Shown: positions 21,516 through 32,624 of the stretch, piece by piece
Numbering within the stretch: position 1 is the stretch's first letter
Layout of the letters: the number at the start of each line of letters is the position of its first letter
Origin: Bryoerythrophyllum caledonicum
Taxonomy: Eukaryota > Streptophyta > Bryopsida > Pottiales > Pottiaceae
DNA: 64,000 nt
Direction: 5' to 3'
Assembly (NCBI GenBank): GCA_963971425.1
Contig: OZ020517.1
Span: 312,501-376,500, forward strand
The notes under the pieces: model-generated
The model's input: the letters and a program-made list of their open reading frames with translations, nothing else
What the model was told of the DNA's origin: nothing
Database searches by the model: none
Program-made: the position numbers and the translations under genes

Positions 21516-21811
21516 CTGGTTGCGGTAGACAAAGACATCTTGGCGGTGTTCTGAAGAGGGAAGCATGTCTGGATTTGATAATTGCAGATATGCCAGATGG
21601 GCTTCCAGTGCCTGATTTATCCACTCCTCGAGACAAAATCCCACCGTGGAATGAATTTGAAGATGACTTGGCGGAAGGGATCTTTGAAATGGCTAGGGAA
21701 TCCCTCCAAGACGATGGTGCCATCCTCATTTTCCACCCCAATGTTCAAGCGGTCCGTGTAGCCACTGATGCCCTAGCGGAGGCATATGGTTTTACATCCG
21801 TGCACGATTGG
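21516..21811 (+). pseudogene. Amino-DNA-methyltransferase-like exon (motif IV region), cut off by transposon a
   Basis: Exon after acceptor TTATAACAG (ends 21515). Its product includes CLDLIIADMPDGLPVPD, which resembles the motif IV strand of N6-adenine/N4-cytosine methyltransferases (usual DLIIADPPYG), then EFEDDLAEGIFEMARESLQD, DGAILIFHPNVQAV and AEAYGFTSVHDW. This strand-helix-strand layout (catalytic strand, helix, (L/I)-x-(F/H)-H strand) matches the methyltransferase fold and parallels the domain in the large gene at 40.9-41.2 kb. After the Trp codon comes GTAAGA, a good donor. Only 45 bp further the TIR of transposon a begins (21858), so the 3' exons are separated or lost. DMPDG replaces DPPYG, so catalysis is doubtful. 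Confidence 0.5.
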
Positions 21812-21857
21812 TAAGATGTGAACGAAATGCCCCTCACTTCCGCCAAAAAGCACTAGT

Positions 21858-22620
21858 AACACCATATTCATTATATTGGGAGATTAGGAGCCTTCCAAAA
21901 TAATACAAAAAGCTTGAGCTAACCTAAATATGCAAATGTTTAGTGATTTGCATAGTAACCTTTGAATACTATCTTCGAGTTTGGTGTCTATTAAAATGGG
22001 AGGTGCGGAATTATTTTCAATTTAAAATCAGGCTAGAAAGAAATTGAAGTACATTTTTAGCTTCAGTCAAGCTGAAAGCAAGCAACACTTACAACTCCAA
22101 ATATCATTAAAAAACGAAAGATCAAATGTCAAGGCACAAAAATGCATTTCTCGAATCGAAACACACTGTCAGCTTGATTTGAGCTGAATGTGCTCCAACA
22201 ATTCCTATGCAATAAAACATTCAGAATAGCAAATATCAAAGGGCAAATCATCAAGCCTAGAATTCACTTTTCTCCAAAAAGAAAGCCATACACATTCAGC
22301 TCGAGTCAAACTGAATGTGCCCAAGCAATTCCTATGCGATGAACCATTTAACATAGCAAAAAACAAAATATCAAAACTCTGAAATGTATTAATCTCCACA
22401 AGAAATGGTGTACACTTTCAGCTCGATTTGAGCTTAAATCATGCCAACATATTTCGATCTTATGCACACATTTTTGGATACTAGTATAAGAGCAACATTT
22501 TTGTACAAAAAAATTATTGCGAAGAAGACGGCTCGGTATCCCTGATCAAACTATCTTGAATGATTTGAACTTGATTTCTAGGTATCTTCACAACAGGAAA
22601 TTTACTCCTACTTCTAGACT
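21858..22620. repeat. Subterminal region of copy a with CACATTCAGCTCGA-type palindromes
   Basis: Non-coding. Four imperfect palindromes spaced about 115-125 bp: near 22055-22080, 22165-22192, 22291-22319 and 22411-22440. The arms read CACATTCAGCTCGA and (T)CAAACTGAATGTG. They parallel the TTTAGCTCGA/TCGAGCTAAA sites of the other copies, but carry CAG/CTG in place of TAG/CTA. Confidence 0.7.
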
Positions 22621-22621
22621 T

Positions 22622-24050
22622 CTATGCAGTCAACAAAGATCCGGTGTCCTCCCATTGCGGAAGTTGCTCGTCATCAATTGTCCATTGTAGACCGTTGGAA
22701 GAGGCCCATCCATCATAGCATCTTTGGACATTTGCATCGCGCGAAGTGGGGCGGAAGTACTGTATTTTGATAGAATTAGGTCTCTCTAGATCCGAATAAG
22801 GGTCCGAGAGCGCTTGTGTAATCCAAACAGGGCGTTCATCTCCATCACAGGGTTTTAATGCAACAAAATAGCCTGAGTAAACGTCTCGATTAATCCGAAC
22901 AGAAGGGGCTGGCCTATCTCGACTCTGCCCACCAAAGTGGTCATCCTCATCATGATCCTCACGAACAGCGCCCACACTAGTGAATTGGTCCTCGATTGTC
23001 TGACCAATCCGACTAGAAGGCCAAAAACCATCCTATAGAGAGGTGGGCAAGTTCATTGGTTGACTAAGTGACTCTCTAACTACCCGCCAATAGTAGCTCA
23101 AAGGCTCATATCGCCTTCGATATTCACCTGTACGATCCTCACGTGCTTGACGCTCCCAATATGAAATGAATCCAAAAAGACCTTTAATCACTTCAGGAAG
23201 ATTGCGCATTGCTTGTGGCTGCAATGAAGGTGGTTCTCCACGTGGCCACAAAGACCTCCCATTTGAATCCTCCTTCCACAATTTGATGCCAACCCCTTCT
23301 CTTGAAAGCCAATCATCTTGATGACAAAGAATCATGTATTTCATCATGAGACATCCATTGGAGTCAACAAAGAATTTGAATTGGTGAGCCATTGTGTGGC
23401 CCTGCAATGCTTCGTCTCCACCTGCAATACCTTCACCAATAAAGGACTTGAAGTCCGGGACTTCTTCAATCAAGTGGGGGATTGTTGGCACACTTTTGTT
23501 CTCCTTAAATGATCTCATAAGCAAAGGGATCGTGGGGAAACTTCCCTTCTTCAAAGCCAAACTCCATCGACCAAATAATGCATCAATGTCATCATGTGTG
23601 TGGCCAACAAGCATGAAATTAACATAAACCTCTTGGAAGATACCCTTTGCAACAAGAAGAGACCAAAAGCAAAACACACATCTATTTTTGTTGTCACTCA
23701 CCGCATTGTCCAGTTGCACATGCAAAATAGGGGGCAGAGGTTTTTTTGTAGCTAGAGACTCAGGTGCGGCGCGGAGGAATGGGACACAAGTATCTGAAGC
23801 TCCTTGCAAAACAGCTCGAAACAATGTAGTTCTCCCCGAACCCTGAAATAATTGTCGGGACAATGTCTTCGGAGGTTGTTCTAAATCTCGCAACAATCTA
23901 GCAAAAGATTCCACTGTATAGTTGACATCATGTGGGTAAATGTCCAAGCCATAATGAGCATAACGAACATCGCCATGACCATGTGCAAGCATTCCAGTAA
24001 CAGAGATGGGCAACTTCATCAGACCATCCAAAAGTGTTTCGTCTTATGAG
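22622..24050 (-). pseudogene. DDE-like transposase of copy a, C-terminal part
   Basis: Homologous to the intact protein at 61195-64000. Reading from 24050: DGLMKLPISVTGMLAHGHGD, then LDNAVSDNKNRCVFCFWSLL and VGHTHDDIDALFGRWS, the family's signature acidic motifs, then the C-terminal module GYFVALKPCDGDERPVWITQ. An in-frame TAG at 23033-23035 interrupts the position where copy c has SLEDGFW. The N-terminal half, including the helix-turn-helix-like segment, is missing because copy b is inserted at 24050/24051. Inactive. Confidence 0.85.
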
Positions 24051-25026
24051 AACACCATATTCGTTATATTGGGAGATTTAGCGACTTCCAAATTAACACA
24101 TGTAGATCATAAGACCTAAAATGCACATCTAAACTCTACAATATGGAGGGATATGAGTTTCCATTAAATTGGGAGGTAATGTTCACTACAAAAATCCCTA
24201 GAAAAATAAGTACTACGGATAACATTACATTACGAATCAAACTATAATATTGAAAAGAAGAACACATTAGTCCTCACTTCTTTTATACCACATGTATTCA
24301 TTGAATATGAATAGCTAAATATGCACACTCGATCTTACTAACCTCGATTAACCCCATGCTCCAAGTTAGCTAAAAATAATCTAAATGACGGACAAATATC
24401 CACTTGTAAGAGAATTAGCTAAACACATTCTGATGAGCCTTTTTTTATTCAAAAGAATTTCAGATTACCTTGTGGAATACACATTGGCTAAAAAAATATG
24501 TAACGAGTTTCAAATGATGGTGTTCAGAAGTGGAAAAAAAGTTGCACACACATTGGCTCTCTTCAAACTAAAGTGTCATCACTTAAAGGTGCAATGAACT
24601 CAAAAAAGCAATTCCACACACTTTAGCTCTACTTGACCTAAAGTGCGCACCATTACTAAGTGCAATGAACTAAAAAGAAGACTTGCTCACACTTTAGCTC
24701 CACTAGAGCTAAAGTGTGAACCAGCATTTACTTTCAACCATTCACCATGAAGGCAATTACTGGCGTTATTGATTTCAAGATTAGAAGTAATTTACCACAT
24801 TGTTATTTTAAAAAAGAAACAAAAACATACTCCAATTATCACCGATACGCAAAAACAATGGAGAGAATATATCATAGCAATCACTGGCATTAGATATAGT
24901 CATACAGAGTGTAATAGAATACAAATATCTATAATCTCAGCACCAATGGATCTAACCATACTATATGAAGTATCACGCATCAGAATCCAAAATCTAGGAA
25001 AAAGAAAGTCCATTTATCTAACTCTA
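24051..25026. repeat. Subterminal region of copy b with TTTAGCTC palindromes
   Basis: Non-coding. Palindrome-like sites CACACTTTAGCTCTACTTGA / CCTAAAGTGCG (about 24617) and CACACTTTAGCTCCACTAGA / GCTAAAGTGTG (about 24684), plus a weaker one near 24550. The same sites occur at 54945-55050 in the 19.3-kb element, at matching distance from the end. Apparent open frames here are not genes. Confidence 0.75.
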
Positions 25027-27625
25027 TTACGATTCGGCCCTTGCAAGTGCTTCCAAGGAAGCCTTGATAATCGCTACTTGACCCTTTGGAATTTTTGTAG
25101 TTGAATCTTGTACATGACCTCCATCCCTCTTCGAAGACCTAGGCTTCCATGCTGTCAAGATTGAATCGGTACTCTCCCACGTTATGGCTACCCCCTTTTC
25201 AACTGTCCAACGAAGGTTGCAATCCGTATTCCAATCTGTATAGAACTTCAGAACATCCCGATCGCGCGATATAGGGCATAAAAATTGAATACGGATGGTG
25301 TTTGGCATATCCGGGTATGAGTTAGGATCTGAAACTGCTTGAGCAATCCAAAATGGACGCTCGTCTCCATCACAAGGCCGCAATGCAACAAAATAGCCAG
25401 CATAAAGATCACGACCAACTCTAAAAGAAAGAGGTGGACGATCGAGTCTCTCGCCAACAAAATGCTCATCTTCACGGTACTCCTCGCGAACCTCACCCTT
25501 CGCTGAGAACTCATCTTGAATAGCATGGGCAATTCGCGTTGTTGGCCAGAGGTCGTCTTCCAATGATATTGGCGTATCCATTGGAAGAATCAGAGCATCT
25601 CTAACGTCGCGCCAATAGTACGATAGCGGTTCAAAACGTGATCTGGCTTCAACAGACTCCCGCGATGATTGCTCCCAGTGATCGATGAATCCTGAAAGTG
25701 CCTTCACAATCTCAGGGAGATGCCGCATTTTAGAAGGCTTCAATGCGTCAGGTTCTCCACGAGGCCATAAACTTCTCCCTTCAGTATCCTCCTTCCACAA
25801 TTTGATGCCACTACCTTCTCCACCCTTAGGAAGCGAATCCTTATCATGACAAAGGATTTTATACTTCATTACCGAACAACCACTTGGGTCCACAAAAAAC
25901 TTGAACTAATGAGCCTTCGTATGACCTTGCAAAGCTTCATCACCGTCCGCAATCATATCTCCAATGAACTTCTTAAAGTCAGGAACCTCTTGGATGAGAT
26001 GCGGGATTGTGGAAACACCCTCATTTCTCATGAACGACCTCATGAGCAAAGGAATGGTTGGAAAACTCTCCTTCCTCAGTGTCATACTCCAACGTCCAAA
26101 TAATGCATCTATATCATCATGTGTATGACCAACTAGCATGAAATTAACATATACCTCGCGGAAGATGCGTTTTGCAACAAGGAGAGACCAAAAACAGAAA
26201 ACAAATCTATTTTTGTTATCACCAACTGCATTGTCCATTTGCACGTTCAATATTGGAGGCAAAGGCCTCCCTGGAACTGAAATATCTGGAATCGGCCCTA
26301 ATGGATCCAAACACATCTCTGCACCCCGTAATACCGCCGCATACAATGGATGAGAACTAGATTCAAGAAAGAGTTGCCTCAATGATGACTTCGGAGGCGC
26401 CTCCAGGTCACGCAATAGTTTTGCGAAGGACCCGACCGTGTAATTGGCATCATGGGAGTATAAATCAAGGCCGTAATGGGCGTAACACTGGTCCACATGA
26501 CCATGAGCAAGCATGCCTCTGACTGCAAGAGGCAACTTCAGAAGCCCATCTAAGTGCTTTGTTTTATGTGAAAAAACTGGGGAGGCGGTCTTCGAGTGAT
26601 TCATCTTATCATGCATGATGGTTAGACCCTCCTGGGACGACGACTTTGATCGAAATCGGTTCAGGTAGTACAAGTCCCGATGTGCGAAAGCAGAATTGAA
26701 GTGAACCTGCATCTTCTTCTGCCATAGCAATGATGCTTGGGTCCCAAGTTGAGTAAGCTTCTTCTGATCCTGGTATTTGTCACCCGTAGAACAACGGGCA
26801 AAGTTGTCTCCACCTTTCTTGGCATAGTACTCAGGGAAGCTCACTCGCCAAATCTTACTCAAGCTTGAAGCTGAGATTGGCGGCAATCCACAATCAGCAA
26901 GGTGATCATCAAGAAGCGGTATCTGATCCTTCCACTTAAAACTCGCAGGGAGGACCCTTGCCACAGCCTTCTCGCCAGATGGGAGAACACGAGACTTGTG
27001 AGGCATGTGGTCCGCATGTCTATCGAGGATGGCTCCAAGAGCGGCAGTAGCTACAACCGTATGACCTCTAGGCTTACGCAAACCGGTATTCCCGTGGTGT
27101 TGAGCGGCATGACCAGCGACAACGTCCTTCGCATTCCGAAAGAAGGTACTCGAACTTACACCCATTATTTTCATCCAGGCATGAGCACAAACGTCCACAC
27201 CCTCTAGAGTCACAACCTTCCTACCTGCAGCGTTTCTATGAAACTGCCTGTGAAGGTCGAGTTTGATATGATTCATGAACTGCACGATGGTCTCACTGTA
27301 CAAGCGCGTACGGAGGACTTTTATTTTATCTCTAGGGTAGTGCTGAACACAGTTTTGAATGCAACAACTGTTGCTCGCAACTGCGTTAATGGAATGAGGG
27401 GTCATGAGGAAATCAACATTCCTAGACATTGTTGGACGTGCATTCCTTGAGGAATTGTCGTACGAACGGGAGCTCCTACTTAGAAGTCTGTTACGCTCAA
27501 CCAACCAGAGATTGTAAACGTCCCTAAGGCAATGATGGAAGAGACTCACACCGTTTAAAAAAACTTGTTGAATCGGCCACGACTTAAAAGAGTACCTCCA
27601 TTCATCAGGAGCTTCTTCCTCAACC
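25027..27625 (-). pseudogene. DDE-like transposase of copy b (one TAG, N-terminus lost)
   Basis: Nearly full-length relative of the 51819-54651 gene. Reading from 27625: EEAPDEWRYSF, conserved Cys cluster (SNSCCIQNCVQHYPRD), helix-turn-helix-like MKIMGVSSSTFFRNAKD, HDKMNHSKTASPVFSHKTKH, MDNAVGDNKNRFVFCFWSLL, VGHTHDDIDALFGRWS, and the C-terminal GYFVALRPCDGDERPFWIAQ module. In-frame TAG at 25904-25906: the sequence reads AH-stop-FKFFV, while the 19.3-kb element has AHQFKFYV with CAG at the same place, so the lesion is a direct C-to-T change. The first about 100 codons are lost at the minisatellite border. Note KMNHSK here instead of KMDHSK: the first acidic residue of the core is also changed. 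Confidence 0.9.
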
Positions 27626-27628
27626 CTA

Positions 27629-28740
27629 TATATTCATACATGTATTCATACATATATTCATACATGTATAAGTACATATATTCATACATGTATTTATACA
27701 TGTATAAATACATATAGACATATATGTACAAATGCATATAGACATATATGTATAAATACATATAGACATATATGTACAAATACATATAGACATATATGTA
27801 CAAATACATATAGACATATATGTACAAATACATATAGACATATATGTACAAATACATATAGACATATATGTACAAATACATACAGACATATATGTATCAA
27901 TACATATAGACATATATGTATCAATACATATAGACATATATGTATCAATACATATAGACATATATGTATCAATACATATAGACATATATGTATAAATACA
28001 GATAGAGATATATATGTATAAATATATGTAGAGATATATGTATAAATACACGTAGATATATATGTATAAATATAGATAGTTGTATATGTATAAATACAGA
28101 TAGACGTATATGTATATATACAGATAGACATATATGTATATATACAAATAGACATATATGTGCAAATACATATAGACATATATGTAGAAATTCAAATAGA
28201 CATATATGTAGAAATACATATAGACATATATGTACAAATATATATAGACATATATGTATAAATACACATAGAGATATATGTATAAATACATATAGACATA
28301 TATGTATAAATACATATAGACATATATGTATAAATACACAAAGCCATATATGTATAAATACAGATAGACATATATGTATAAATACATATAGACATATATG
28401 TATAGATACAGATAGACATATATGTATAGATACAGATAGACACATATGTATAGATACAGATAGACATATATGTATAGATACAGATAGACATATATGTATA
28501 GATACAGATAGACATATATGTATATATACAGATAGACATATATGTATATATACAGATAGACATATATGTATAAATACATATAGACATATATGTATAAATA
28601 CATATAGACATATATGTATAAATACATATAGACATATATGTATAAATACATATAGACATATGTGTATAAATACATATATTCATATATGTATATATATATT
28701 TGTATATACATATGTATAGACACACATATATATTTATATA
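27629..28740. repeat. 24-bp A/T-rich minisatellite, about 45 units
   Basis: Unit ATATAGACATATATGTATAA ATAC (24 bp), with sub-blocks of variants: GTACAAATAC units at about 27720-27890, GTATCAATAC units at 27890-27980, GTATAGATACAGATAGAC units at 28400-28530. Each unit contains the palindrome ACATATATGT. A 24-bp unit gives long open minus-strand frames with (Y/I/L-Y-x-V-Y-M) products; these are artefacts. The array starts where the transposase homology of copy b ends. Confidence 0.95.
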
Positions 28741-29740
28741 CGTGTGTGTTTTTAGTGCCCTATTTCTTTTTCAACCGACTCTTTGTTTCAATAGGGGTAC
28801 ATGGCAACTTGCCTTAATTGCTAAGCATCAAGAGCTACCACTATAATGCGACAAGCACAATTTTTTACATACATAATACAGTATTCAAACGTGATAAAAT
28901 TCAAAGTTGTAATTTACCTCCAATAAAAGATGCTAGTTTAAGAAATTTCAATTATAAGGTGTACATCTTCTTAAGTTTTAATACAATTTTTGCATTATAC
29001 AAAGTGAAATACGGTCATGTGTATACGGTTCCCTTGTGACATTCAAGGATTAAGTATGTCATTACTATGATTGTGTTTATAATTGTTACTTAAATCAACC
29101 TGTTTCAAAAATAAAGTTTGAAAATAAAAGATTTAAATCTTCTAAGTATGGAGAATCTATATCGGATTGATGGGAGGACGAATGGTAATCTTTTATTAAA
29201 ATAAATAAATGTTGGATTGGTGTTAATGTGGTTAAGCTAATCTATGGTCTTCGACAATTGTATACTTGATGATTCATTTTTTTCATATTTCTAGAATATA
29301 TATGCATGTAATAGTATAGTATAATATTTGTTTTTTGTAATTTTTTTTTTAAAGTGTTTAATTATTCATTCATATATATATATATATATATACATCTCCA
29401 CGTAATCATAGTTATTGTAAAAGTATTTTAGTTTAATCTAATTTTTAAATATATAAACTCAAATTTGTGTTTAAATCAATGTCGTCTTATTAGTTCAAAG
29501 AAAAAATCATAGGAAAATATTCTTTAATACAAACTGGAGTAGAGAAAATGGTAAAATAGGGTATAGTAGTTTTAATTATATAATAAATATATATATGCTC
29601 ACAATAAAAAAATGAAATAATATTGCCCAATGAAAATAAAATAGTATTCGACGACCGGTTCAAGAGGGTAGCATAAAGCTTAGGTCTCGGCACTAGCGCC
29701 GCGGAGACTGCCACGACATCTTCCAAGTTGACTTTGAGCA
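28741..29740. other. AT-rich sequence, no feature seen
   Basis: About 1 kb of AT-rich DNA with poly-T tracts and a short (TA)n run near 29370-29392. No coding, RNA or element ends could be supported. Confidence 0.6.
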
Positions 29741-29989
29741 GTACAAACTATACCTATAGTACAAATTGTACCAAAGACAAATTGTTCCTGGCAATACATG
29801 GGATGTTTCTGGCAATACATGCAACACAATATAGGTGATAAAATCAATATATGCAAGCCTCGGCAGTTAAGTAAATAGAAAGTTCATGAATTATGAAACA
29901 CTATGTCCCCATCTACACAACAGATGTGACAAACAACACAAAGTATTCCACTCCGTACCATCTAAACTCCATGCACCACAAAAAGTATC

Positions 29990-30850
29990 CTATCCACGCC
30001 GATTCTTCTTGGATCTTTTGTTTTTCTTCTTAGCTTCCTCTGCCTCCTTAGCTTCAGCGGCAATGTCACTTCTAGTCTTTCGTTTTGGTGGATATGTAGC
30101 ATCATTCAGAGGTAGAAGAGATGGAGGTGGCACTTTCATCATTGCCCTGAACAACTCTATTTGTTTTGATGCCTCAATTTTGAATTCCAACTCAACAGCT
30201 TCTTCTCTCAATTTTTTGAGGCGCTCTAATACCGCAGCTTCTTGCCTCAACTTCCGAAGTCTTTCAAACTCCGCAGCTTCTTCTTTTAACTTTTGTATAT
30301 GTTCTTCAAGCTCCATTTCTACAGTACGATTCATGGACGGTTCCTCAGGGTCAACCTCGGTAGCCTCTACGACAGTAGTTGGTATTCCATCATTGCCAAC
30401 ACCCGCATTTGTCTTGAACATGCCAACATCTAGGTCTGTTTTGTTGCCAATATCCACCTCTGTTTTGTTGCCAACATCCACTTTTGTCCTTTCGCGATAA
30501 TCCTCCTTTATTTTGTCAGGGGAGTCTACTTCGTCTATAGATGGAAGACCCGAATGTGATTGTGCTCGCAATGGGTGCCTTGAAACTTGAACCTTGGGTT
30601 CCTGACTCCCAACAGTGCTATTATTTCCTAGGCTTTGTGTTCCACCGCTCCCACTACAACTAATCTCAAAACCAACATTGTCCATGATAGCTGTTTCATT
30701 TGCGCTTTGAGTCCATGTGCATACTGTGGATTGGGCCATTTGATCTTGATAAATCTTTTCAGGATCTGCACTAATGTAAGACAAGGCAATTAGTTCTTTA
30801 TGCCTCAAAAATAGACAATTGCATATAAATATATACAATATATACATCAC
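29990..30850 (-). CDS. Unidentified ORF with C-terminal coiled coil and basic tail
   Basis: Probably the last exon of a longer gene; the first residues (MMYILYIFICNCLF) look intronic and the true exon likely starts near DPEKIYQDQMAQ, after an AG near 30770. The middle is polar with small direct repeats (KTEVDIGNKTDLDVG). Residues about 175-250 form a heptad-rich coiled coil (EEHIQKLKEEAAEFERLRKL, with LRKLRQEAAVLERLKKL repeated). The C-terminus is strongly basic (KKKNKRSKKNRRG), a likely nuclear signal. No enzyme domain is recognised. It may belong with the RING-like ORF upstream (30972-31781): the same strand and only about 120-200 bp apart. Confidence 0.5.
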   Translation of the reverse strand: MMYILYIFICNCLFLRHKELIALSYISADPEKIYQDQMAQSTVCTWTQSANETAIMDNVGFEISCSGSGGTQSLGNNSTVGSQEPKVQVSRHPLRAQSHSGLPSIDEVDSPDKIKEDYRERTKVDVGNKTEVDIGNKTDLDVGMFKTNAGVGNDGIPTTVVEATEVDPEEPSMNRTVEMELEEHIQKLKEEAAEFERLRKLRQEAAVLERLKKLREEAVELEFKIEASKQIELFRAMMKVPPPSLLPLNDATYPPKRKTRSDIAAEAKEAEEAKKKNKRSKKNRRG

Positions 30851-30971
30851 AGTAGACTCATTTTAAATCTTTTGTAAAAATGATGTACACGGAACATACG
30901 TTAAGTACCATATTAGTACAATTTGTACTCTTTATACAAATCGTGTATAGAAAACATGTGTAAACATTCAA

Positions 30972-31781
30972 CTATCTCAAACAAGTAAAGAGCAGTAGGA
31001 TAAAGAACATACCGATGTCTAGATGTGAGTTCAATAAACTTAATGTCAAGCTGGCTAGGAGACTGTGTTGTTCCTTCTCCAAATCTAAAGTTTCTGCAAG
31101 TTGTTGAAGAGGTGTAGGCAGTTGTCCAAATCCAAAACTACGAAACCAAGACGGATGCACTGATGTGCCACAACTTACATCTGCACATGTGCTAGCCATC
31201 CTAAACCAAACAGCTGCGCACCAGGGATGATATAAATGCCCACAAGTACTAACTACAATGTCGTTTAAAGGGAAATGGTTGAAGCAAAGCGCATAAGGCT
31301 GCATCAATATTGAGTAAGACTTTGATGTTGCCTTCGAATCAAGTAGGGAGCAATAGGGAGTAGGTCTCATAGCAATACCATCTTCTCCTCTCTTCGTATG
31401 AGTAAGTTGGAGCAACAAAGCATCAAATTGCCTCCTCAAACAAGTTTGTCTAGCTAGAAGTTCTTCGTACCTTACATTACATCCCTTCAACTCTAACACA
31501 ACACCTTCGTAGTCCATCCTGGCATCATTGAGCATCTCTTGGTACGCCTCTTCCTTCTTAGATAGGTTTTGTTCATCTGCTCCAATTTGTACATCATGCA
31601 CACCATGTACATTGCGTACACAATGAATCTTTTGCATCCTGGCAATTTTTTCCTCAGTTCGGCGGAGGATCCCTTCTTCATGGGACACAATATTCAACAA
31701 ATCAGCTTTCTTTCTGTTGATAGAGATGTAGTCCATCGTCACAATGTGAAGTTGCAATCCCACGAACTTAATCAACTTCAA
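30972..31781 (-). CDS. RING-like zinc-binding ORF with N-terminal coiled coil
   Basis: The N-terminal half is helical and charged (EGILRRTEEKIARMQ, KKEEAYQEMLNDARMDYEG). The C-terminal half has a Cys/His arrangement ALCFNHFPLNDIVVSTCGHL, YHPWCAAVWF, STCADVSC, VHPSWFRSFGFG. CGH-x2-H-x2-C followed by C-x4-C is the pattern of RING/PHD-type zinc fingers, although the first pair of ligands is incomplete. RING domains usually act as ubiquitin ligases, but substrate and role are unknown here. It may be an exon of one gene with 29990-30850. ATG starts inside (MDYISINRKK) are possible; no start is favoured. Confidence 0.5.
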   Translation of the reverse strand: MKLIKFVGLQLHIVTMDYISINRKKADLLNIVSHEEGILRRTEEKIARMQKIHCVRNVHGVHDVQIGADEQNLSKKEEAYQEMLNDARMDYEGVVLELKGCNVRYEELLARQTCLRRQFDALLLQLTHTKRGEDGIAMRPTPYCSLLDSKATSKSYSILMQPYALCFNHFPLNDIVVSTCGHLYHPWCAAVWFRMASTCADVSCGTSVHPSWFRSFGFGQLPTPLQQLAETLDLEKEQHSLLASLTLSLLNSHLDIGMFFILLLFTCLR

Positions 31782-31817
31782 CAGGTCTTATAAATTCTTA
31801 TCAGTTTCTGGGCTACA

Positions 31818-32624
31818 CTATTGGACATGAACCTCCTCTTCCTTCACTACCTTCAGAACTTTTGGAACTACAAAAGCCCTAACAGTAGGATCATGAAACA
31901 ACCCTTCATGCAGAAAGAGTTCATCCTCCGTTTTGCCTGTCAGTTGTCCTAAAACCCTCAAAGATATCTTCACCTTCTTTAACCATTTGCTTCATTGGTT
32001 TTTGTTAGAGGCCGCAGCAAATTCCGCCCAACTCACAAGTTTCTTCTTTTTCACCTCCATGACAATCCCCCTAGCAAATTGTTTAGCTATAACCTTGAAC
32101 TTAGGCAGATCTCTCAAATAAACCAAGGGAAAAACCTCATTAATGCGGGTTAAGACTTTTTGGTCCTTACAATCTCCGTAACTATAGCCAGCTCTCCCCT
32201 TCCTTTCCTTAGGTGGCCCAAAAACATCAGTTACCTCTTTGTCCTGGATGTCAACTGGAGGTCGCAACTTGTGTTGATTTTTTCCTTTGTTAGGGAGCCC
32301 GTATTTTGTCTCAAAATCTTCTTCGGTGACAGCTCATGGAGGAAGATGGGTCTTTAGAGACGTCAACTTCTCAACTTCCTTTTCCAAAGCACTCTTCTTC
32401 ACCTTGTGATCAGCAAGGCCTTCTTCGTGTGATCTAGCAAGCGGAGATCCAGGGAGATCGTCATCGTAGTCATAGTCACTTATAGGTTCATCTTCTCTAG
32501 AGAAGAAATTGGAAGGGTCATCTTCTCTAGAGAAAGTCCTTGCAGGGTCATCTTCTCTGGAGAAGGTCCTGCTCTGAATCAACCAATCGTCTGCTTCAAA
32601 TTCGAACCCATACGCAAAATCCAT
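31818..32624 (-). pseudogene. Unidentified ORF with SREDDP repeats, two TGA stops
   Basis: Starts at ATG 32624 (MDFAYGFEFEADDWL). Three tandem copies of (R)TFSREDDPA/SNFFSREDEP occur at residues about 18-48, then an acidic stretch and a charged helix. The frame stays open to TAG 31818 except for two TGA codons, at 32334-32336 and 31992-31994, both consistent with CGA (Arg). After them the reading continues with GPPKERKGRAGYSYGDCKDQ, VSWAEFAAASNKNQ and TEDELFLHEGLFHDPTVRAF. No family recognised. It is the first piece of the minus-strand block and may be upstream of the RING-like ORF in one transcript. Confidence 0.5.

Larger units (their letters stand above)
21858..24050 (-). mobile_element. 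TIR transposon copy a (3' part only)
   Basis: The left end is AACACCATATTCATTATATT then GGGAGATT, the family TIR. Moving right there are subterminal palindrome-like motifs of a copy-specific kind (TTCAGCTCGA..CTGAATG) at about 22165, 22291 and 22411, then the 3' part of a minus-strand transposase. The element stops at 24050 in the middle of the transposase (SHKTK region), where the TIR of copy b begins. Its 5' part is not found to the right of copy b, so it was lost or replaced by the minisatellite at 27.6 kb. Confidence 0.8.
24051..27628 (-). mobile_element. TIR transposon copy b, inserted in copy a; 5' end replaced by minisatellite
   Basis: It begins at 24051 with AACACCATATTCGTTATATT and GGGAGATTT, directly after the broken transposase of copy a. 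The next 270 bp match, inverted, the right end of the 19.3-kb element (55345-55615): TACGAATCAAACTATAATAT, CCCTCCATATTGTAG-type, and ACATGTAGATCATAAG. A minus-strand transposase follows and its homology stops near 27625, exactly where the 24-bp minisatellite begins. The second TIR is absent. Confidence 0.85.

Noticed and set aside
27555-28725. A 365-codon minus-strand frame rich in Tyr, Ile, Leu and Val in the 24-bp minisatellite
   Set aside because: A repeat of 24 bp keeps frames open; the product is only the repeat, with no gene structure around it.
27629-28740. CRISPR array
   Set aside because: Repeat and spacer cannot be told apart: units are head to tail without unique spacers, and the genome is eukaryotic.
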